Origin: Belliella filtrata
GTDB lineage: Bacteria; Bacteroidota; Bacteroidia; Cytophagales; Cyclobacteriaceae
Assembly (NCBI RefSeq): GCF_022549775.1
Contig: NZ_JAKZGP010000050.1
Span: forward strand, 1-37,577
DNA length: 37,577 bases
Direction: 5' to 3'
Shown here one piece after another: positions 7,978 to 17,214 of this stretch (the stretch's first letter is position 1; each line of letters starts with the position of its first letter). A program made the translations under genes and the position numbers. The notes beneath the pieces are model-generated. The model worked only from the letters and a program-made list of their open reading frames with translations, was not told the DNA's origin and did not search any database.

Positions 7978-8190
7978 TCAATAAATAAAATATACCATCG
8001 ATGAAGCAATCACATACCCCAATAGAAAACATAAAAAAATAGGCCCTGTAAGTGAAAATTTTTGATGGTTTGGGGCATTTTTATGATGCATAGTATGACT
8101 TAACTTTTTCATATACCGTTCTGGATATATGGAAAGTAAAACCAGCCCATAAAGAATGGTAAACGATATGAGAGAAAATAGTACTTGCAT
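7978..8190 (-). CDS. Small two-helix membrane protein, unknown function
   Basis: 70 residues with two hydrophobic segments (about 3-19 and 50-69) flanking a basic His/Lys-rich loop (YMKKLSHTMHHKNAPNHQKF). No family is recognised. It lies between the LacI-type regulator and glgB, all on the minus strand, with gaps of 70 and 117 bp, so co-transcription is possible. The composition (proper loop charge, two clean membrane spans) favours a real gene over a chance ORF. Confidence 0.55.
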   Translation of the reverse strand: MQVLFSLISFTILYGLVLLSIYPERYMKKLSHTMHHKNAPNHQKFSLTGPIFLCFLLGYVIASSMVYFIY

Positions 8191-8260
8191 GCCTTTTGAA
8201 TCTAAACAAATCTACAAAAAAATTGAATATTCTGAATTGCTGTTAATGCTTTCATTTATA

Positions 8261-9289
8261 TTATTTTTGCTTCATACTAGATTCACGTATGATCAGTTCC
8301 GTCTTTAAAATCGTCGTATCAGCCCTATCTAAATCTTGATCTTTTATCAGCTGTAAAAGTAGCTTGGTGGCTGCTCTCCCCATTTCGTAACCGTACTGAT
8401 TTACTGTACTCATCGTAGGCGTAGTGGTCTGTGAAATCATCCAATTACTAAAGCCCATTAAACCTATCTGGTTTGGAACTACATATCCATTTTCTTTTAA
8501 ATACTTCAATGATCCAAAAGCTACCAAATCAGTGATGCAAAATATAGCATCTGGCGGGTTATCATTTTGCATCAGTTCAGAAGTAAAATTATACCCTTCA
8601 TCTTCAGTGATCATGGTACAACATTTCACTAAATCTTCTCGAATTGGCATTCCAGCATCTTTCAAAGCTTTTAGGTATCCTTCATACCTGTCACAAGCAT
8701 TTTTGACGTCTGTTCTGCCTCGGATATGAGCTATTCGAGTATAGCCTTGATCTATCAAATGTTTAGTCGCTTGATATGCACCCTCAAAATCATCAACAAT
8801 GACTTTTGGACAGGAAATGTAATCCGTAATTTTATCAAATTGAACCACTGGTTTTCCTTCATCCAAAAATGCTTGGAGATGCTCGCCAGTAGTTGTTTCA
8901 TTTGAAATGGAAATCAAAAGCCCATCAACGCTACCATTGAGCATAATTTGGCTAGCCTTTTCTTCAACATTAAGAATATCATTAGACTGTGTCACCAATA
9001 TATTGTATCCCTGACCATTAGCTTCACAAATCGCTCCGCTGATGACAGTGGAAAAAAAATGATGCACAATTTCTGGGACGATTAAACCTAGATTGTACGT
9101 TCGACTTTTTCTGAAATTAACAGCCATCAGATTTGGGACATAATGGTTGTCCTCTGCATATTTCTTGACTAATTCAATTGTCTCATTTGCAATATCTGGG
9201 TGAGCCTTCAAAGCACGGGATACTGTAGAAACTGAAAGATTTAATGCTTTAGCAATATCTTTCAACGTTAACTTCTTCTTATCGGTCAT
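8261..9289 (-). CDS. LacI-family transcriptional regulator
   Basis: An N-terminal LacI HTH (about residues 5-30, LKDIAKALNLSVSTVSRALK) and hinge helix are followed by a periplasmic-binding-protein-like effector domain (NLGLIVPEI.H.FF, through AIFCITDLVAFG and TTPTMSTVNQYGYEMG). At 342 residues it is full length. It is divergent from pxpABC with 65 bp between starts, and a LacI-type palindrome lies in that gap. It also precedes glgB on its own strand. The inducer cannot be read from sequence; LacI proteins usually sense sugars, which would suit glgB, while the divergent layout suits the pxp operon. Confidence 0.92.
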   Translation of the reverse strand: MTDKKKLTLKDIAKALNLSVSTVSRALKAHPDIANETIELVKKYAEDNHYVPNLMAVNFRKSRTYNLGLIVPEIVHHFFSTVISGAICEANGQGYNILVTQSNDILNVEEKASQIMLNGSVDGLLISISNETTTGEHLQAFLDEGKPVVQFDKITDYISCPKVIVDDFEGAYQATKHLIDQGYTRIAHIRGRTDVKNACDRYEGYLKALKDAGMPIREDLVKCCTMITEDEGYNFTSELMQNDNPPDAIFCITDLVAFGSLKYLKENGYVVPNQIGLMGFSNWMISQTTTPTMSTVNQYGYEMGRAATKLLLQLIKDQDLDRADTTILKTELIIRESSMKQK

Positions 9290-9333
9290 TTTTAGGTTTA
9301 ATCAAACTATAAAAGCTAATAATATACAAAACT

Positions 9334-9347
9334 TTGAAAGCTTCCAA
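9334..9347. promoter_or_regulatory. Candidate LacI-type operator between the regulator and pxpA
   Basis: ttgaaagcttccaa is a 14-bp palindrome with one mismatched pair (its reverse complement is ttggaagctttcaa), the size and TTG...CAA form of LacI/GalR-family operators. The centre is GC rather than the usual CG. It is placed 45-58 bp before the lacI-family gene and just upstream of the pxpA start, so it could control either direction. Confidence 0.45.
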
Positions 9348-9399
9348 TATTTAAATGGATTTTATCCTTAACATACATCTAAAATTAATTATTTTTGAT

Positions 9400-10131
9400 A
9401 TGATGAATCTATTTAAGCTTCCATTTGATCTAAATGCTGATTTAGGAGAAGGCATGGGAAATGACAGTGAACTTATCCCTTTCCTCTCTAGCAGTAATAT
9501 AGCATGTGGGGGACATGCTGGAAATGGTGAAAGTATGCAAGAGACAATCTTGCTTTGTGAAAAATTTGATGTCAAAATCGGTGCTCACCCCTCCTATCCA
9601 GATCCTGCAAACTTTGGCAGGAAATACTTAGAACTTTCCAAGGTTGAATTTCAAGAGTCCATCATCAGTCAAATAGATGAATTACTAACATTATGCGATA
9701 AACACAATCTCAAGTTAAATCATATCAAACCACATGGTGCACTATACAATAGGTTGGCAGTGGATCAGAAGGAGGCTATGTGGTTTGTTGAAATAGTGAA
9801 TAGTAATTACCGAGATAAGGTTTTATACATACCTCCAAATTCAATTATTGAAAAAATTGCAAATCAAGCAGGCATCAATACTGCCAGAGAAGCTTTTGCT
9901 GATAGAAGTTACACTGACGACTTAGGATTAGTAGATAGGAATCACCCTTCTGCTCTTCTTTCTGAACCAGCTATTGTAGTAGACCAGATTAAAAATATGG
10001 TACACAATAATAAAGTTCATACAATTACTGGGAAAATGCTGGACATTCGTTTCGATACCGTATGTATACATGGTGACAACCCCAACGCAACAGAAATTAT
10101 TAAAGCTATTTATACCTCATTTCAATCATAA
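9400..10131 (+). CDS. pxpA: 5-oxoprolinase (ATP-hydrolysing) subunit PxpA, LamB/YcsF family
   Basis: With PxpB and PxpC it hydrolyses 5-oxoproline (pyroglutamate) to glutamate using ATP; cytoplasmic. The family hallmark DLNADLGEG is close to the N-terminus, with NIACGGHAGN, IGAHPSYPD, HIKPHGALYN and CIHGDNPNA following. The frame is open from an ATG at 9355, but family members begin a few residues before DLNADLGEG, so the Met at 9400 (or 9403) is preferred and the extra 15 hydrophobic residues are probably leader sequence. It is the first gene of a three-gene operon, with pxpB starting 2 bp after its stop. Confidence 0.93.
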   Translation: MMNLFKLPFDLNADLGEGMGNDSELIPFLSSSNIACGGHAGNGESMQETILLCEKFDVKIGAHPSYPDPANFGRKYLELSKVEFQESIISQIDELLTLCDKHNLKLNHIKPHGALYNRLAVDQKEAMWFVEIVNSNYRDKVLYIPPNSIIEKIANQAGINTAREAFADRSYTDDLGLVDRNHPSALLSEPAIVVDQIKNMVHNNKVHTITGKMLDIRFDTVCIHGDNPNATEIIKAIYTSFQS

Positions 10132-10133
10132 AC

Positions 10134-10844
10134 ATGAATATTTCTTGGAAGTTGATTCAGCCTAATCTTGTTGAAATATCATGGCCAAAAAGTATTTCTG
10201 AAGAAATTCTCCATGAACAGATCTCTCTAAGAAATGCTCTTATTGAGCAAAATCAGCTAATCATCTACGAAATTAGAATGGGATACCATGTCTTATCGAT
10301 TCTTTTTGCAAAAGACATCAATAGTCTTGAACTTGATTCAATCATTAAAATCGCTGAAAAATCAACTTCCCGTTTACCATATCAATCGATAAAAAAATGG
10401 ATTGTTCCAGTTTGCTATGACCCTAACTTAGCAAAAGACCTTAACGAATTTTGCAGAAACAAAAAAATTGAGCTAAAGCAATTGATTCAAATACATACAT
10501 CAAAGGAATACTTAGTGCATTTCTATGGTTTTCTGCCTGGCTTCATGTATTTGGGTGGCCTTGATGAGCGGCTTTATCTCCCCCGAAAACATAAACCTGA
10601 CGCAGCGATTCCAGCTGGAGCAGTAGGGATTGGAGGAGAGCAGACAGGAATATATCCAATGCAAAGCCCTGGAGGTTGGCATATCATTGGCCGATCACCA
10701 TTAAAATTCTTTAATATTAAAACAAACCCTCCTGTAGTCCCCGCACAAGGAGACTTTATCAGCTTTGAGTCAGTTTCTATTTCATCCTATGAAAAAATAG
10801 CCAAAGATATTTTACTAGGTAAATACATTTGGGAAAATGAATAA
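10134..10844 (+). CDS. pxpB: 5-oxoprolinase subunit PxpB (KipI-type)
   Basis: Carboxyltransferase-type subunit of 5-oxoprolinase. The diagnostic stretches GFLPGFMYLGGLDERL, PAGAVGIGGEQTGIYP and SPGGWHIIGRSP are all present (about residues 130-195). The 236-residue length is normal. It starts 2 bp after pxpA and its last 8 bp overlap pxpC (the shared atgaataa), pointing to translational coupling of the subunits. Confidence 0.93.
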   Translation: MNISWKLIQPNLVEISWPKSISEEILHEQISLRNALIEQNQLIIYEIRMGYHVLSILFAKDINSLELDSIIKIAEKSTSRLPYQSIKKWIVPVCYDPNLAKDLNEFCRNKKIELKQLIQIHTSKEYLVHFYGFLPGFMYLGGLDERLYLPRKHKPDAAIPAGAVGIGGEQTGIYPMQSPGGWHIIGRSPLKFFNIKTNPPVVPAQGDFISFESVSISSYEKIAKDILLGKYIWENE

Positions 10845-11706
10845 GTCTTTAGCAAAAATTCGCTTCAAAAAATCGGGTTTGATAAGCTCGGTACAAGATC
10901 ACGGTAGATTCGGTTTTGCAGATTATGGAGTCCCATATTCTGGTGCTATGGATCAGTTTTCCTACAACCTTGCCAATTTGCTTTTGAACAATGATGATGA
11001 TGCAGCTGTTTTAGAAATGGCAATAATAGGTCCTGAAATGATTTTTGAAATGCCAACAACAATTGTATTCACAGGTGCTCAAGTAGAAATTTTTGTCAAT
11101 GGTACCCCACAGCCAATTGGCAAACTCCTTGCTCTCCAGCATAATGATGTTGTCAAAGTTGGACGCTTTAAAAAGGGGCAATGGCTATACATGGGAATCA
11201 AGGGCGGAATTCAAACTCCTCGATACTTAGAAAGTCGAAGTTGGTTTGAAGGAATTAGTGATCATAAAGTAGTCAAGAATAACATTTCACTACCTTACAA
11301 AGTATTCTTTGAAAATAAAGAGCATCCCAAATCTCATCCAAAACTTACATCGAATTGGTTTGAAACTAATACAATAGATGTTTATCGAGGTGCTGATTGG
11401 GATAAAATTCCAAAATCAATCATTCGGAAATTGAGTGAGCAAAATTTCACAATTGGAAATCAAGTCAATCGTATGGGAATCCAACTCGAAACAAATCTTT
11501 CTCACCAAATTCCCAACATTTTAACATCTCCTGTGTATCCAGGCACGGTCCAATTGACTCCTTCAGGTAACATAATCATACTAATGAGAGATGCCCAAGT
11601 CACTGGGGGATACCCAAGAATACTGCAGCTCACAGACCAAAGCATTAATATAGTTGCTCAGAAAACTAACTCTGATGTATTGAATTTTAAAATTTTAAAT
11701 TATTGA
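10837..11706 (+). CDS. pxpC: 5-oxoprolinase subunit PxpC (KipA-type)
   Basis: Biotin-dependent-carboxyltransferase-like subunit that completes the PxpABC enzyme. SSVQDHGRFG and YGVPYSGAMDQ near the N-terminus, NRMGIQLE in the middle and GGYPRILQLTDQ near the end are typical. At 289 residues it is a little shorter than many homologues but complete. No transporter or other 5-oxoproline gene follows; the next gene is a DUF4301 protein after a 68-bp gap. Confidence 0.92.
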   Translation: MNKSLAKIRFKKSGLISSVQDHGRFGFADYGVPYSGAMDQFSYNLANLLLNNDDDAAVLEMAIIGPEMIFEMPTTIVFTGAQVEIFVNGTPQPIGKLLALQHNDVVKVGRFKKGQWLYMGIKGGIQTPRYLESRSWFEGISDHKVVKNNISLPYKVFFENKEHPKSHPKLTSNWFETNTIDVYRGADWDKIPKSIIRKLSEQNFTIGNQVNRMGIQLETNLSHQIPNILTSPVYPGTVQLTPSGNIIILMRDAQVTGGYPRILQLTDQSINIVAQKTNSDVLNFKILNY

Positions 11707-11774
11707 TTGAAACATTCCTTTTAATTTACCAAAATCAATTTTTATATTGATAACATAATTTTAAATAAAGCACC

Positions 11775-13286
11775 ATGAACCAAGCGATTGAAAAACAAAT
11801 TTTAGCTCAGGGAATGTCTTTAGATCAAGCCAAGGCGCAGATCACACATTTTGAAGACGGCTTTCCTTTTTTACCAATAGTATCCCCAGCAACTATAGGA
11901 AATGGTATCAAACAACTTTCTGAAAATGAATTAAATGAAATTCAAAAGGCTTATTCCAAAAAGACAAAAAAGCTAGAAGTACTGAAGTTTGTCCCTGCAA
12001 GTGGGGCTGCCTCTAGGATGTTTAAAGACTTGTTCTCTTTTTTGGATAGTGAAGGCGACTTGACCAAAAGTCCATTTACAGAAAAATTCATTATCAATAT
12101 CCGCAAGTTTGCATTTTATGAGGATTTAGATAAAGCCTTATCGGCTAAAGGATCAAGCATCAAAAAGGCTATCAATGATAAAGAGTATAAGCTTATAGTA
12201 TCTACTTTGTTAGAGGAGAACGGCCTAGCCTATGGTATTTTACCTAAAGGATTGCTAAAGTTTCATAGGTATGAACATGAAAGTAGGACGCCAATTTTTG
12301 AGCATTTCATTGAAGGTTTACATTATGCAAAGGGTAAAAACAATATTGTAAGACTACATTTCACTGTTTCCCCAGAGCATGAAGAAAGGTTTCGGGCAGA
12401 AGTGAATGAGATCAAGCAAAAATTGGAAGCTTTGCATAACGTATCGTTTCAGATCACTTATTCTCAGCAAAAGAAAAGCACAGACACCATAGCTGTCAAC
12501 ATGGACAATACCCCATTCATGGAAGATAATGATGAAGTACTCTTCCGACCAGCTGGACATGGGGCATTGCTTGAAAATTTGAATGAGGTTGATGCTGATT
12601 TGATATTTGTTAAGAATATCGACAATGTCGTACCTGACAAAATAAAAGAAACTACTACCCTATATAAAATAGGTTTAGGTGGATTACTATTAAGTATACA
12701 GGATCAGGTATTTAAATCATTAGAATCTTTGGAAAATGATTTCGAAGATGATACAATTTCCAATGCAATTTCACTTCTTGATAATGAGTTTGGCATCAAA
12801 TTACCAAAGCATTTTGAGGAGTTGCCAAACAAAGAAAAAGGTAAATTTCTATTTCAAAAACTGAACAAACCTATTCGCGTTTGTGGCATGGTCAAAAATA
12901 CTGGTGAGCCTGGAGGTGGTCCTTTTTGGGTAAAAGAAGAGGATGGAATTCAGTCTTTACAAATAGCTGAAACTGCCCAGATCAATATGCAAGATCCTAA
13001 ACTCAGGCTTCTCGTTCAGCAATCCACTCACTTCAATCCTGTAGATCTGGTATGTGCTACCAAGGACTACAAAGGAAAGAAGTTTGACCTTCTTCAGTTT
13101 AGAGATATGAAAACGGGATTCATTACCGAAAAATCCAAAAGTGGCAGAGATCTTAAAGCGCTTGAACTTCCTGGCTTATGGAACGGTGCTATGGCTGGCT
13201 GGAACACGATTTTCGTAGAAGTTCCACTGATCACTTTCAATCCTGTTAAAACGGTAAATGACTTGCTTAGGGAGGAACATCAGTAA
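11775..13286 (+). CDS. DUF4301 family protein
   Basis: A 503-residue cytoplasmic protein matching the Bacteroidota DUF4301 family: FLPIVSPATIGNGI near the N-terminus, KFVPASGAASRMFKDL (about 75-90), and conserved FRPAGHGALLENLN and KNTGEPGGGPFWVKE. The PASGAASRMFK stretch resembles the glycine-rich NTP-binding loop of sugar-phosphate nucleotidyltransferases, and a nucleotidyltransferase-like activity is a reasonable guess, but the biochemical role is not known. It is downstream of and collinear with pxpC; whether it shares the transcript is unclear. It converges with the gene at 13392. Confidence 0.8.
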   Translation: MNQAIEKQILAQGMSLDQAKAQITHFEDGFPFLPIVSPATIGNGIKQLSENELNEIQKAYSKKTKKLEVLKFVPASGAASRMFKDLFSFLDSEGDLTKSPFTEKFIINIRKFAFYEDLDKALSAKGSSIKKAINDKEYKLIVSTLLEENGLAYGILPKGLLKFHRYEHESRTPIFEHFIEGLHYAKGKNNIVRLHFTVSPEHEERFRAEVNEIKQKLEALHNVSFQITYSQQKKSTDTIAVNMDNTPFMEDNDEVLFRPAGHGALLENLNEVDADLIFVKNIDNVVPDKIKETTTLYKIGLGGLLLSIQDQVFKSLESLENDFEDDTISNAISLLDNEFGIKLPKHFEELPNKEKGKFLFQKLNKPIRVCGMVKNTGEPGGGPFWVKEEDGIQSLQIAETAQINMQDPKLRLLVQQSTHFNPVDLVCATKDYKGKKFDLLQFRDMKTGFITEKSKSGRDLKALELPGLWNGAMAGWNTIFVEVPLITFNPVKTVNDLLREEHQ

Positions 13287-13391
13287 TATAGCTCTTATAT
13301 ACTGTAATCAAAAAGTAGCTAGACCGGGTTTGTTCACAAATTGGCTGATCCGGTTAATTCTTTTACCCGACAACAGTTAAAAAATGTAGTA

Positions 13392-14552
13392 TTACTTTAT
13401 GGATTCAGCATTTGTGAAATTTAGTTTATAATACGTCACAATATCCTCCTCAACTTCAAAGTAATCTTGATGCTTAAGGGCTAAAATTTTACCCTCATTG
13501 TCAGTAACAGATGTGAAAATAAGTCCCTTGGGTAAAGCAATGTCATTTTGAATTAATTGATGATCATGATCCAATATTGCTGCATATCTGGGTATGTTAC
13601 TTACAAAATTGATCCATTCTGATTGATTTTCTGGATTATATGCACTAGATATATCTTCCTCAACTCCTTTGGTATAAATCACAATAATATCATGCTCTCT
13701 AATAAATAGTTGTTCTATTTTTCCAAAAATAATATTTCCATGTCTTTCATACCAGCTTGCGTATTCCTTTATAGGTACACTGGGCATTGGGATTGCTTTA
13801 TTTATATTCAAGTCTACCGTCTTTGTATATGTAACTTCACCTTCATTTTCATTATAAACATGATATTTCATTTCCGCTAAAAAATATACAATCCATTCAT
13901 TTCCTCTTTTGATGATGGGAGGTGGTAATACCATAAAATATTGTCCTGACTCATAGACAGTATTTTTAGGGAATTCCATAGTATGTTTTACATCACCTGT
14001 TTTGGGATTGAATACTTCCAACAAGGGACTTTGATAAAAGCTTTTAATCAAAACTTCCAAATTCCCCCAATCAATATCCCCTCTCTCTGGCCGGCTATAT
14101 GCGTAATTTTCATCTAGCTTGTAGGCAGGAAAATTTAAACTATTGAAATAGAAATAATTCTCTGGAATTGAAACACGATTTAAAATTTCACCTTCATTTG
14201 AGAACTGAATCAGCCCTTTATTTTGATCCATAATAGTAAATTTAGCATCCAAAATGCCCATTCCTAATTCCCAGGACATAGCATTAGGGCCGTCAAAAGA
14301 CAATTGAAATTGATGTATGATATCCCCAGTTTCATCAAACAAAATATAATCTCCATCTGAATTAGATCTACCTATATAAAGACCTTCATCATCTTTATAT
14401 CCAAACAAAAATAAACTCCCTAAATAATCGACTTGGATAGAATCAACAACAACTGATTCAAATTCATTAAAACCTTGGTAGTTACTATTTTCTGAATTAC
14501 ACCCAAAGATAAAAGACAAAGAAAAGAAAAATACAATTATTGAGTTTTTCAT
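13392..14552 (-). CDS. DUF4221-like lipoprotein, probable beta-propeller
   Basis: A signal peptide with lipobox (SFIFGC, Cys18) predicts lipidation. The body consists of short repeating strand segments with acidic turns (YILFDETGDIIHQF, GLIQFSNEGEILNRV, LEVFNPKTGDVKHTM), the pattern of the 6-bladed propeller lipoproteins common in Algoriphagus and relatives, often annotated DUF4221. It stands alone, with 243 bp to the upstream WYL gene. Function is unknown; family assignment is moderate. Confidence 0.65.
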   Translation of the reverse strand: MKNSIIVFFFSLSFIFGCNSENSNYQGFNEFESVVVDSIQVDYLGSLFLFGYKDDEGLYIGRSNSDGDYILFDETGDIIHQFQLSFDGPNAMSWELGMGILDAKFTIMDQNKGLIQFSNEGEILNRVSIPENYFYFNSLNFPAYKLDENYAYSRPERGDIDWGNLEVLIKSFYQSPLLEVFNPKTGDVKHTMEFPKNTVYESGQYFMVLPPPIIKRGNEWIVYFLAEMKYHVYNENEGEVTYTKTVDLNINKAIPMPSVPIKEYASWYERHGNIIFGKIEQLFIREHDIIVIYTKGVEEDISSAYNPENQSEWINFVSNIPRYAAILDHDHQLIQNDIALPKGLIFTSVTDNEGKILALKHQDYFEVEEDIVTYYKLNFTNAESIK

Positions 14553-14795
14553 ATTGGAAAATTAAGGTTTAAAACTAAAAGTGAAAACTTAAAAAACATT
14601 AAATGAAAAATTTACCATGTATTTGTGTAATATTAAAATTAGTTTTCCGACATCTATTCTGAAAAAAAAGACCAATTATATAAAAAACTTTTCTTCCATT
14701 CTAAATACATGTAAGCTTGAAGGATTGATGTCTGAATGACAACTCAAAAACCTGAGATAAAACACCCGTTTTTTAAGCTCACTTTCCGCCCAATC
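14553..14795. other. Intergenic region between the WYL regulator and the DUF4221-like gene
   Basis: AT-rich. No ORF, RNA gene or strong hairpin was seen. It presumably holds the promoter of the gene at 13392-14552. Confidence 0.4.
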
Positions 14796-15713
14796 TCATT
14801 CCCAAAACCTCATCTTTTCTATTTGTGCTGCAAGATATTCTTTTAACTCTTTCCCCTCCAAAACAATAATCTCTCCAGGTAAACCTAAAATAAATCTTGC
14901 CAACCCAGGTAACTGCGGTACTTCACCTTTGAAATGATAATCTTTGAATTTTTCGATAGAAACAAACTGCCTAGCCTCTGGATACTCCTCCATCATCAAC
15001 TGGTATGCTCGCTTACTGAGAAGTAAATGAACGTAGAAAATGCTTTTGCCTGAAAACCCAAAGAGTCCTTGCTCAAGTTCTGAATGCAAATCCTCATATT
15101 CAAAGGGCTTAGCAGTTAACATCACCTCTCCTATCCTTTCTATCTTAAATATTTTCATTTGCTGTGATTCAATTTCAAATGCATGTATGGCATCAAAATT
15201 CTTATTGAACTTGACGGGCTCTATTAACCTATCCGAAAGGGTATCACTCGTAGCTGCATAATAATCTTTGAGTACAACCTGATTTTTGGACTTGATAGCC
15301 TCTGAAAGTAAATCTACAAACCTGCCTAGGTTTGCATTGAAAAGTTGGTTCACGTTCTGTACAAAATCTGACCTTAAGTTTATTTTTTGTAAAATGCTGT
15401 CTTTCATCAGGTTTTTCTTAGAGAACTTCTTCAAAAGACCACCCACAAATGCAATTTCCTCATCCGAAAAAGTCCCATAACTGTAGCTACCAGGTGAAGG
15501 TACCCTGTCAACAATTTTATACTTAGAGTGCTCTTTGATTACCTGAAATCCCAAGGCATCTAACAGGTTAAAATACCTGTAGATAGTCCTAATATCAGTA
15601 CCAAGACTCTCCGCCAATTTATGAGCAGGTTTTCCAATATTAGATCTCATCAAATTGATTAGCTTAAAAATCCTTAGAATTTTTTGTTGCTCTACTGTTC
15701 CTGCTTTTGCCAT
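14796..15713 (-). CDS. WYL-domain transcriptional regulator
   Basis: An N-terminal HTH_11/DeoR-like winged helix (about residues 8-65, KLAESLGTDIRTIYRYFNLLDALGF) is followed by a WYL-type ligand-binding domain (about 135-215, RLIEPVKFNKNFDAIHAFEIES...FKIERIGEV) and a C-terminal extension. The WYL tripeptide itself is not conserved, which is common in this group. Such proteins respond to nucleotides or DNA damage or act as general repressors; the ligand here cannot be read. It lies upstream of the Rieske-YceI-DUF5777 cluster in gene order but is transcribed after it on the same strand, 89 bp downstream, so it may be read through. Confidence 0.85.
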   Translation of the reverse strand: MAKAGTVEQQKILRIFKLINLMRSNIGKPAHKLAESLGTDIRTIYRYFNLLDALGFQVIKEHSKYKIVDRVPSPGSYSYGTFSDEEIAFVGGLLKKFSKKNLMKDSILQKINLRSDFVQNVNQLFNANLGRFVDLLSEAIKSKNQVVLKDYYAATSDTLSDRLIEPVKFNKNFDAIHAFEIESQQMKIFKIERIGEVMLTAKPFEYEDLHSELEQGLFGFSGKSIFYVHLLLSKRAYQLMMEEYPEARQFVSIEKFKDYHFKGEVPQLPGLARFILGLPGEIIVLEGKELKEYLAAQIEKMRFWE

Positions 15714-15802
15714 TTCCTCGTATTTTGAATCAAGGGTTCAATATAGCAAAGCTCATTTACTTTTGTATATTTAATGACATCAATTGTCATATATTTCTTG
15801 CA

Positions 15803-16660
15803 TTATCTCTTTCCTGTTGCAAAAATCCTGTTTACATTAAATCCAACTCTAAATTCTTCCCCTGGAACACCATTGCCACCTGCTAACAAGTATTGCTCAT
15901 TGAGCGCTGGCGAAGTAACAAAGTACATCTGAAAAACATGTCCTCCTGCCTCTACATCTATGCCAAGTCCTAGATTATTTCTCAAATCGCTGTTCAGGTT
16001 TGGGATATATTGAAAAGTCAAGGAAGACTTTCCTGTAATCTTATATTTGGAGCTTATCCCCACTGCAAGGTACAGCTGCTGATCACCTTGAATTTGATAT
16101 ACGTCCAGTGGATTTACAAAATATGCCATAGAGGGTGATATTTGCAAGCTCAATTTGTCAGTGAATTTTCTAGCAATCATCAATTGAGCTGCATAACTTG
16201 TCCTATCGATAAATTCTGGATTTCCAGCTGGAAGAAAACTGTAATCTGATGTATTGACACCTGCGCCTCCCATCAAGGAAATAGAAACGGGTATTCTATT
16301 ATCACTGCGCTGAGCAACAAAGTGATAGCGACCGTAAAGATTGTAAAACTTATCCAAACCTGACCTTGCTACCCCTATCGAGAACTTATCATTGACTCCA
16401 TACTCAAAACTAAACTGAATATTTGCTCCATTATCTAATCCATAAAGATTTCTAATCCCACCATCCAAAGTTCCAAAAGTATGCATGATAGCAAAATGTA
16501 AATCTTTTTTTTCCATTGGTTCGACAGTCAGTAAATTGATATGTCTAGGTGCGTGGAATATCAAATCCACTTCTGTATCTTCTGTGGCCAACTTTCTTTC
16601 GAGCTGCGCTGATACCGGTTGGGTAAAAAACAAAAGCAATAGTAAAATTCTGATATTCAT
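15803..16660 (-). CDS. DUF5777 family outer-membrane beta-barrel protein
   Basis: A signal peptide (cleavage near VSAQ) is followed by many alternating amphipathic strands ending in a barrel-like pattern. The N-terminal stretch FHAPRHINLLTVEPM and HTFGTLDGGIRNLYGLDNGANIQFSFEYGV are typical of DUF5777. The product is expected in the outer membrane. It begins 2 bp after the YceI gene stops, so it is the third gene of a tight operon with a Rieske protein and YceI, suggesting a part in an envelope redox or lipid-soluble-cofactor system. Confidence 0.8.
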   Translation of the reverse strand: MNIRILLLLLFFTQPVSAQLERKLATEDTEVDLIFHAPRHINLLTVEPMEKKDLHFAIMHTFGTLDGGIRNLYGLDNGANIQFSFEYGVNDKFSIGVARSGLDKFYNLYGRYHFVAQRSDNRIPVSISLMGGAGVNTSDYSFLPAGNPEFIDRTSYAAQLMIARKFTDKLSLQISPSMAYFVNPLDVYQIQGDQQLYLAVGISSKYKITGKSSLTFQYIPNLNSDLRNNLGLGIDVEAGGHVFQMYFVTSPALNEQYLLAGGNGVPGEEFRVGFNVNRIFATGKR

Positions 16661-16662
16661 AA

Positions 16663-17214
16663 TTATTTCTTTAGAATTCCTGAAATTGTAACTTCTTGCT
16701 CTTCAGCTAGTTCATAAAAAACCACCTTAGGTATAGTTATCTTATAATCAGATAGTTTAATGATGAATTTAGACTGAAAAGCCACTTCATTATTGTTGGA
16801 TGTTTTTTGGATGGTAGCTGGTATTTCTACTTTCCTTTCCACACCATGTATTTTGAAAACCCCTAGTACAATAACCTCCTCTTGGCTTTTTTGATCAAAT
16901 TTTGGTATGGTTTTAAACTTCCCCGTAAACTCTGCAAAAGGATATTTCTTCGTCTCTAGGTAATTTTCCCTCATGTGTTTATCTCGCAATGAAATACCTG
17001 TCTTTAAGGTATTCAAGTCAATAAAAAAATCCACCAAGTTTTTGTCCAAATCAATCAAACCATTCAACTTATCGGATGTACCGACAAATTCATTAAGAGG
17101 AGCTTTCGACAGGAACTCTGCTTTACCCGTCTCAGTCTTGTACACCTGTGCGAAAGCATCCTCTGTTTGGGTGATGATCAAGCAAATGACAATAAGTTGT
17201 AATAACCTTTTCAT
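16663..17214 (-). CDS. YceI family periplasmic protein (lipocalin-like)
   Basis: A signal peptide (cleavage near AFAQ) precedes a YceI-like domain: GLIDLDKNLVDFFIDLNTLKTGISLRD, KYPFAEFTGKF and HGVERKVEIPATI are recognisable. Family members bind polyisoprenoid chains such as quinones in a lipocalin-like barrel. The start codon overlaps the stop of the Rieske gene by one base, indicating translational coupling. The partnership with a Rieske protein fits a quinol or isoprenoid redox role; this is inference. Confidence 0.85.
   Translation of the reverse strand: MKRLLQLIVICLIITQTEDAFAQVYKTETGKAEFLSKAPLNEFVGTSDKLNGLIDLDKNLVDFFIDLNTLKTGISLRDKHMRENYLETKKYPFAEFTGKFKTIPKFDQKSQEEVIVLGVFKIHGVERKVEIPATIQKTSNNNEVAFQSKFIIKLSDYKITIPKVVFYELAEEQEVTISGILKK

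Noticed and set aside
13287-13391. Terminator between the convergent DUF4301 and DUF4221-like genes
   Set aside because: Only a 5-bp accgg/ccggt pairing with a large loop and no T-run; too weak to call.
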